Origin: Amycolatopsis lexingtonensis
Lineage (GTDB): Bacteria > Actinomycetota > Actinomycetes > Mycobacteriales > Pseudonocardiaceae
Assembly (NCBI RefSeq): GCF_014873755.1
Contig: NZ_JADBEG010000001.1
Location: forward strand, 5,315,501 to 5,379,500
Length of the DNA stretch: 64,000 bases
Direction of reading: 5' to 3'
Shown here: positions 59,212 to 64,000 of the stretch, one piece after another
How positions within the stretch are numbered: position 1 is the first letter of the stretch
Layout of the letters: every line of letters begins with the position of its first letter
Made by a program: the position numbers and the translations under genes
Notes under the pieces: model-generated
What the model saw: the letters and a program-made list of their open reading frames with translations, nothing else
Databases searched by the model: none
What the model was told of the DNA's origin: nothing

Positions 59212-60508
59212 TTGCGGTCTCCGTCCACTCGGGACCGTCCGGGAAGCGGAACCGGCGCAGCGTGGCGTCGTGCATGCGCGCGGAGAACCCGGGTGCGGTC
59301 GGGGCGAGGTACCGGCCGCGCTCGACGACGGCCGGGTCGGTGAAGTGCTCGTGCAGGTGGTCGACCCACTCGATCGAGCGGTCCGCGTCGGTGCCGGACA
59401 CCGCGACGAAGTCGAACATCGAGAGGTGCCGGACGAGTTCGCAGAGCCCGACACCGCCGGCGTGCGGGCACACCGGGACGCCGAACTTGGTGGCGAGCAG
59501 CAGGATCGCGAGGTTCTCGTTGAAGCCGCCGACGCGGGCGGCGTCCAGCTGCAGCACCGAAATCGCGTCCGCCTGCAGCAGCTGCTTGAACACCACGCGG
59601 TTCTGGACGTGCTCGCCGGTCGCGACCTTGATGGGCGCAAGCGCTTTCGCGATGGCGGCGTGGCCGAGGACGTCGTCGGGCGAGGTCGGCTCCTCGATCC
59701 AGTACGGGTCGTACGGCGCGAGTTCGGTCATCCAGTCGACCGCGGCCTGGACGTCCCAGCGCTGGTTGGCGTCGACCGCGATCCGGACGTCCGGCCCGAC
59801 CGTCTCGCGAGCCAGCTTCATGCGGCGGACGTCGTCCTCGAGGTTGCCGCCGACCTTCAGCTTGATCATCCCGAAGCCGTCCGCGACGGCCTGTTCGGCG
59901 AGCCGCACGAGCTTCGCGTCGGCGTACCCGAGCCAGCCGGGAGACGTGCTGTAGGCGCGGTAGCCATTCGCTTCCAGCTGCTTGGCGCGCTCGGCTCGGC
60001 CGGGTTCCGCGCGGCGCAGGATCTCCAGGGCCTCGGCTTCGGTGAGCGCGTCGGACAGGTACCGGAAATCGACCAGGGAGACGAGTTCTTCCGGGGTCAT
60101 GCGCGCGGCGAACCGCCAGACCGGGAGGTTCGCGCGGCGGGCGGCGAGGTCCCACGCGGCGTTGACGATCGCGCCGACGGCCATGTGCGCGACGCCCTTT
60201 TCCGGGCCCAGCCAGCGGAACTGCGAGTCGCCGACGAGCGTGCGGGACAGGTCGCCGAGCGCGCCCGCGTCCTCGGGGACGTCCCGGCCGACGACGTGCG
60301 GGGCGAGCGCGCGGATCGCGGCGGCCTGGACGTCGTTGCCGCGGCCGATGGTGAACGCGAGGCCGTAGCCGTCCGGGCCGCCGTCGGTGTGCAGCACGAC
60401 GTAGGCGGCGGAGTAGTCCGGGTCGGGGTTCATCGCGTCCGAGCCGTCCAGTTCCTTCGACGTCGGGAACCGGACGTCGAGGACCTCCATACCGATGATC
60501 TTCGCCAT
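59204..60508 (-). CDS. Enolase-superfamily sugar-acid dehydratase, probable L-fuconate dehydratase
   Basis: This 434-residue mandelate-racemase-group enzyme begins [53 protein letters not shown], nearly diagnostic of L-fuconate dehydratases ([15 protein letters not shown]). Catalytic KxK is in MIKLKVGG, metal ligands are Asp in VDANQRWD, Glu in IEEPTSPDD and Glu in GEHVQNR, and the His base is in CPHAGGVGL. It makes 2-keto-3-deoxy-L-fuconate. It lies 2 nt behind the FAH gene. Confidence 0.92.
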   Translation of the reverse strand: MAKIIGMEVLDVRFPTSKELDGSDAMNPDPDYSAAYVVLHTDGGPDGYGLAFTIGRGNDVQAAAIRALAPHVVGRDVPEDAGALGDLSRTLVGDSQFRWLGPEKGVAHMAVGAIVNAAWDLAARRANLPVWRFAARMTPEELVSLVDFRYLSDALTEAEALEILRRAEPGRAERAKQLEANGYRAYSTSPGWLGYADAKLVRLAEQAVADGFGMIKLKVGGNLEDDVRRMKLARETVGPDVRIAVDANQRWDVQAAVDWMTELAPYDPYWIEEPTSPDDVLGHAAIAKALAPIKVATGEHVQNRVVFKQLLQADAISVLQLDAARVGGFNENLAILLLATKFGVPVCPHAGGVGLCELVRHLSMFDFVAVSGTDADRSIEWVDHLHEHFTDPAVVERGRYLAPTAPGFSARMHDATLRRFRFPDGPEWTETASE

Positions 60509-60510
60509 GG

Positions 60511-61362
60511 TCAGGCCTGCCTCGCGACCTGGCGCTGCCGCCCGAGGCCGTCGATCTCGAGCTCGATCACGTCGCCGTCGCGCAGGTACGGCTTCGGGTC
60601 GGGCTGCCCGAGCGCGACGCCTTCCGGTGTGCCGGTGTTGATCAGGTCGCCGGGGCGCAGCACCATCACCTGGCTCAGGTGGTGGACGATCTCGGCGACG
60701 CTGAAGATCATGTCCTTGGTGGACGAGTCCTGCTTCTTTTCCCCGTTGATCCACAGCCGCAGGCCGAGGTCCTGGGGGTCCGGCACCTCGCTCGCCTGGA
60801 CCAGCGCCGGGCCGAGCGGGTTGAAGTTCTCGCACGACTTGCCCTTGTCCCACTGGGCGGTGCGGAACTGCAGCTCGCGCTCGGAGACGTCGTTCGAGAC
60901 GACGTAACCGGCGACGTACTCGAGGGCTTCGTCGACGCTCTCGAGGTAGCGGGCGGTCTTGCCGATGACGACGCCGAGCTCGACCTCCCAGTCCGTGCTC
61001 GCGGAGCCGCGCGGGATGAGGACGTCGTCGCCGGGGCCGACCACGACGTCCGGCGCCTTCATGAAGACGACGGGCTCGGTGGGCGGCGTCGCCCCGGTTT
61101 CCTCGGCGTGGCGGCGGTAGTTCATGCCGATGCAGACGACCTTGCCGGGCTGGGCGATCGGCGAGCCGACGCGGAGCCCTTCGACGTCGGCCTTCGGCAG
61201 CTCCCCGGCGGCGAGCGCGGCGGCGGCACGCGCGATGCCGTCCGCGGCGAGGAAGCCGCCGTCGACGTCGGCGGTCAGCCCGCCCAGCTCGTAGGTGGTG
61301 CCGTCGCCGTCCCGCACGAACGGGCGCTCACTTCCCGGCTCTCCGAGGCGCACTAGCTGCAC
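60511..61362 (-). CDS. FAH-family hydrolase, probable 2,4-diketo-3-deoxy-L-fuconate hydrolase
   Basis: This 283-residue fumarylacetoacetase-fold protein has [26 protein letters not shown], the metal ligands in [43 protein letters not shown] and [13 protein letters not shown]. In the Xanthomonas-type L-fucose route this family splits 2,4-diketo-3-deoxy-L-fuconate to pyruvate and L-lactate. GTG 61362 with AAGGGA upstream is chosen; the ATG at 61395 lies inside the operator. It leads the six-gene leftward operon ending at 54860. Confidence 0.9.
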   Translation of the reverse strand: MQLVRLGEPGSERPFVRDGDGTTYELGGLTADVDGGFLAADGIARAAAALAAGELPKADVEGLRVGSPIAQPGKVVCIGMNYRRHAEETGATPPTEPVVFMKAPDVVVGPGDDVLIPRGSASTDWEVELGVVIGKTARYLESVDEALEYVAGYVVSNDVSERELQFRTAQWDKGKSCENFNPLGPALVQASEVPDPQDLGLRLWINGEKKQDSSTKDMIFSVAEIVHHLSQVMVLRPGDLINTGTPEGVALGQPDPKPYLRDGDVIELEIDGLGRQRQVARQA

Positions 61363-61387
61363 GGATATTCCCTTCACCCACAACCGA

Positions 61388-61402
61388 CCAGACATCCGAT
61401 GT
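61388..61402 (-). promoter_or_regulatory. FadR-type operator candidate, site 2, over a -10 box
   Basis: ACATC-C-GATGT (61392-61402) is a perfect 11-nt palindrome. On the minus strand it directly overlaps TATACA (61399-61404), a good -10 for the FAH-led operon. The 15-nt extension matches site 1 at 54066-54080 in 13 positions. Confidence 0.7.
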
Positions 61403-61566
61403 ATATCGCAGTCGCGGGCCTCGATCCAGAGCCAGCGGCGAATAGCCCGGAAATTGGTCGGATCAGTATCCGTTAACGCTCATTTGAGCACAGGGTGTCA
61501 CCGATCACAGCCGGAATAGCCCCGCCGCCGGGGTCGCTGGTCGGAGTCAGGACCCGGAGGAGGCCG

Positions 61567-62787
61567 ATGACCACCACGGCGGAACGTACCGCGACCAGCG
61601 GGCGCGCGCAGCTGAAGTTCGTCCTCATCCTCGGTGGCCTCTCGGCGTTCGGGCCGCTGTCGATCGACATGTACCTGCCGGCGCTCCCCCGGATGGCCGA
61701 GGACCTGCGCGCGGCGGACAGCACGGTCCAGCTGACGCTGAGCGCGTTCATCGTGGGGCTGGCGCTGGGCCAGCTGGTGCTCGGCCCGCTGTCGGACGCG
61801 TTCGGCCGCCGCCGCCCACTGCTCGCGGGGCTGGTGCTGTACGTCGTCGGCTCGGTCCTGTGCGCGGTGAGCCCGGACGCGTGGCTGCTGGTCGGCGCGC
61901 GGTTCATCCAGTCGCTGGGCGCCGCCGCGGGCGTCGTGATCGCGCGGGCCACGGTCCGCGACCTCTACTCCGGCACCGCGATGACGAAGTTCTTCTCGAC
62001 GCTGATGCTGGTCAGCGGCCTGGCCCCGATCCTGGCCCCGCTGATCGGCGGCCAGCTGCTGAACTGGACGTCGTGGCGCGGGGTGTTCGTCGCGCTGACG
62101 GCGTTCGGCGCGGTGCTGCTGGCGGTGGTCGTGTTCTTCCTGCCGGAGCCGTCCCCGGTCCGGACCCCCGCCCGGCTCGGCCAGGTGATGCGGACGTACG
62201 GGCGGCTGGTGGCGGACCGGTCGTTCGCGGGCTACGCGCTGGCGTCGGGGCTGCTGTTCGCCTCGATGTTCGCCTACATCTCGGGATCGTCGTTCGCGCT
62301 GCAGGGCGTGTACGGGCTCAGCCCGCAGGCGTACAGCGTGGTGTTCGGCGTCAACGGCGTGGGAATCGTCCTGGCGGGCCAGCTCAACGGACGGCTCGTG
62401 GGACGGGTTTCCGAGCGGGCGCTGCTGTCGTCCGGGCTGCTCTTGGGGGTCGTCGGCGGGGCACTGGTGCTGGCCTCGGCGTTGTTCCGGGCGCCGCTGG
62501 CTCTGCTGCTGGTGTCGCTGTTCCTGCTGGTGTCGAGCATCGGGCTGGTGATGCCGAACGCGAGTTCACTGGCGCTGGCTTCGCACGCCCGGTCCGCGGG
62601 GTCGGCGTCGGCGTTGCTGGGGGTGCTGCAGTTCGTGGTCGGCGCGGCGGCGACACCGCTGGTGGGCCTCGGCGGGCCGGGAACGGCGGTGCCGATGGCC
62701 GCGACGATGGCGGGGTTCGCCGCGCTGGCGCTGGTGGCTTTTCTCGCGCTGACGCGGAAACCTCAGCCCGTCGGCTTGGTCGCGTAG
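61567..62787 (+). CDS. Bcr/CflA-type MFS multidrug exporter
   Basis: This 406-residue protein has 12 predicted transmembrane helices. Bcr/CflA group signatures are SIDMYLPALPRMAEDL in the first helix, LGQLVLGPLSDAFGRRRPLLAGL (motif A), ARFIQSLGAAAGVVIARATVRDLY (motif C-like) and NASSLAL. Such pumps export drugs such as bicyclomycin or chloramphenicol by proton antiport. ATG 61567 has GGAGG 5-9 nt upstream. It is divergent from the deoxy-sugar operon but shares no obvious function with it. Confidence 0.92.
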   Translation: MTTTAERTATSGRAQLKFVLILGGLSAFGPLSIDMYLPALPRMAEDLRAADSTVQLTLSAFIVGLALGQLVLGPLSDAFGRRRPLLAGLVLYVVGSVLCAVSPDAWLLVGARFIQSLGAAAGVVIARATVRDLYSGTAMTKFFSTLMLVSGLAPILAPLIGGQLLNWTSWRGVFVALTAFGAVLLAVVVFFLPEPSPVRTPARLGQVMRTYGRLVADRSFAGYALASGLLFASMFAYISGSSFALQGVYGLSPQAYSVVFGVNGVGIVLAGQLNGRLVGRVSERALLSSGLLLGVVGGALVLASALFRAPLALLLVSLFLLVSSIGLVMPNASSLALASHARSAGSASALLGVLQFVVGAAATPLVGLGGPGTAVPMAATMAGFAALALVAFLALTRKPQPVGLVA

Positions 62788-63143
62788 CCGGGCAAGCCGC
62801 ACCAGTCGGAGCGGTCGAAGGTGTCCGGGTGGTCGAGGATTTCGCGGACCCGGCGCGCCCAGGTTTCGAGCCAGGCGTCCCCGGACCGCTCTGCGATCCG
62901 GGCGGTCTCGCGGAAGTCCTCCTTGGCCGGCGCGTGGCCGACCACGCAGTAGAGGCTGCTGAGCAGCGTTTCGCGGGCCGGGCAAGCGGGATCCCCGGCC
63001 AGCTCGAGCAAGAGGGGAAGGTTCCCGGGCTCGGCGAGCAGGATGTCCCAGTCCTGCATCGGCTCGCCGGCACCGCTGTACGCCCAGGCGCGGATTTCCG
63101 CGTCGGTCGGGTGGAAGCTGTCTTCGAAGTCTGATTCCTTCAC
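62763..63143 (-). CDS. Hypothetical protein with helical repeat character
   Basis: This 126-residue acidic protein is not recognised. It has alternating helices (DAEIRAWAYSGAGEPMQDWDILLAEPGNLPLLLELAGDPACPARETLLSSLYCVVG and ERSGDAWLETWARRVREILDHPDTFDRSDWCGLPGY) rich in Trp, Asp and Glu, with a periodicity suggesting an alpha-solenoid-like small protein. Similar short proteins are scattered in actinobacteria. Codon bias is normal for the window. It overlaps the convergent MFS gene by 25 nt. Confidence 0.65.
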   Translation of the reverse strand: MKESDFEDSFHPTDAEIRAWAYSGAGEPMQDWDILLAEPGNLPLLLELAGDPACPARETLLSSLYCVVGHAPAKEDFRETARIAERSGDAWLETWARRVREILDHPDTFDRSDWCGLPGYATKPTG

Positions 63144-63164
63144 GAGGCGATACTCGCACGAAGA

Positions 63165-64000
63165 TCAGGTCAGCGAGGCCAGATCCGCGGTCTTCAGCTG
63201 TTCCGCCGTCACCTTCGCCCGGCCGTCCACCAGCGTGCCCAGCGCGTCCCCGTCGTCCCACATGTTCACGTTCATCGCCGCCGCCACTTCGCCGTCGCGG
63301 AGCCAGAACGCCGTGAACTCGCGGGCCGCCAGGTCCCCGCGCACCACAAGTTCGTCCGTGACCGGGTCCGCGAGACCCCGGTACTCGCACCCCAAGTCGT
63401 ACTGGTCGGTGAAGAAGTACGGCGACGCCAGGAAAGGCTCGTTCTCCCCCAGCAGGTTCTGCGCCACGTGCGTGCCCTGGTCCTTCGCGTTCGCCCAGTG
63501 CTCCACCCGGATCCGGCGGCCGTAGCGCGGGTGGAAGTGGGCCGCGATGTCGCCCACCGCGTACACGTCCGGGGCCGCCGTGCGCAGGCCCGCGTCGACG
63601 CAGACGCCGCCGTCGTCGGACAGTTCCAGGCCGGCCGCGTGGGCCAGCTCCACCCGGGGAGCCGCGCCGACCGCGATCAGGACCACGTCCGCCCGCAGCT
63701 CTTCGCCGCTGCCGAGGCGGACGCCGCGGACGCCGTCCGGGCCGCCCGTGATCTCCGCTACCTGCTCGCCCAGGCGGTAGTTCACGCCGTTCGAGACGTG
63801 CAGGTCGCGGAAGACGCCGCCGATCGTCTCGCCGACTACGTTGGCCAAGGGCACCGGGACCGGGTCCACCACCGTCACGTCGGCGTTGTGCGTGCGGGCC
63901 GCCGCGGCGGCCTCCGAGCCGATCCAGCCCGCGCCGACGATGACCACCCGCTCCGCTTCCGCGAACGCCGAGCGCAGCTTCAGCGCGTCGTCCAGGGTGC
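63165..64000 (-). CDS. FAD-dependent pyridine nucleotide reductase (ferredoxin reductase-like), 5' truncated
   Basis: The frame is open to the end of the window, so the N-terminus with the FAD-binding motif is missing. The visible part has the NAD(P)H motif VVIVGAGWIGSEAAAAARTHNADVTVVD, the ATG-like VVLIAVGAAPRVELA, the FAD-binding VYAVGDIAAHFHPRYGRRIRVEHWANAKDQGTHVAQNLLG and a reductase C-terminal domain. It fits ferredoxin or rubredoxin reductases that feed P450s and oxygenases. It could serve the stand-alone P450 at 11813, but that is 50 kb away. Confidence 0.9.
   Translation of the reverse strand, partial: TLDDALKLRSAFAEAERVVIVGAGWIGSEAAAAARTHNADVTVVDPVPVPLANVVGETIGGVFRDLHVSNGVNYRLGEQVAEITGGPDGVRGVRLGSGEELRADVVLIAVGAAPRVELAHAAGLELSDDGGVCVDAGLRTAAPDVYAVGDIAAHFHPRYGRRIRVEHWANAKDQGTHVAQNLLGENEPFLASPYFFTDQYDLGCEYRGLADPVTDELVVRGDLAAREFTAFWLRDGEVAAAMNVNMWDDGDALGTLVDGRAKVTAEQLKTADLASLT

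Overview
The window is very GC-rich DNA with strong G/C third-codon bias, many GTG starts and dense 1-8 nt start/stop overlaps. Gene content (unfused pca genes, Cgl0159-type aldolase, CYP102-like P450, ShbA/SigD-like sigma factor, DUF5709 protein, TANNNT -10 boxes placed for leaderless starts) points to a Pseudonocardiales actinomycete, most likely Amycolatopsis or a near relative. It looks like chromosomal accessory metabolism. I see no insertion sequence, prophage, CRISPR array or replication origin.

Layout. (1) 1-1430: 3' end of an asparagine synthetase, a small hypothetical and a GNAT acetyltransferase. (2) 1474-11847: a myo-inositol locus. A LacI repressor and an IolG-like dehydrogenase run leftward. 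An eight-gene, mostly translationally coupled operon (iolE-like, ribose-type ABC importer, iolC, Cgl0159-type aldolase, iolB, iolD) runs rightward, with two GAGCGCTC operators between. (3) 11813-13857: stand-alone CYP102-type P450 divergent from a TetR regulator. (4) 13847-17630: operon for a secreted metallophosphoesterase, an MFS protein and a beta-propeller protein. (5) 17946-20320: flavoprotein monooxygenase and membrane GGDEF protein. (6) 20562-31530: molybdenum hydroxylase module (CoxG, CoxM, CoxL form II, CoxS, XdhC, VWA, MoxR, MocA) interrupted by tRNA-Arg(ACG) and a GT-C membrane protein. (7) 31523-37597: beta-ketoadipate operon pcaIJ-F-HG-D-C plus an IclR regulator, with no pcaB. (8) 37764-45515: alpha-galactoside locus (secreted GH27, ABC importer, ROK regulator, divergent GH36). 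(9) 45622-51834: secreted SGNH hydrolase, hydroxyacid dehydrogenase plus glycerate kinase, small proteins, GtrA, two DUF202 proteins and an ShbA-like sigma factor. (10) 51866-61362: a complete non-phosphorylating deoxy-hexose (L-fucose-type) pathway with its own ABC importer and FadR-type regulator; the same short palindrome lies upstream of both arms. (11) 61567-64000: Bcr/CflA-type MFS exporter, a hypothetical and a partial FAD-dependent reductase.

Four sugar or polyol uptake-plus-degradation systems and one aromatic pathway, each with its own local regulator, suggest a soil or plant-litter saprophyte. The least explained structures are families of dispersed intergenic palindromes with conserved geometry that sit close behind stop codons (579, 17886, 20510, 37708, 48571, 48651, 48710).
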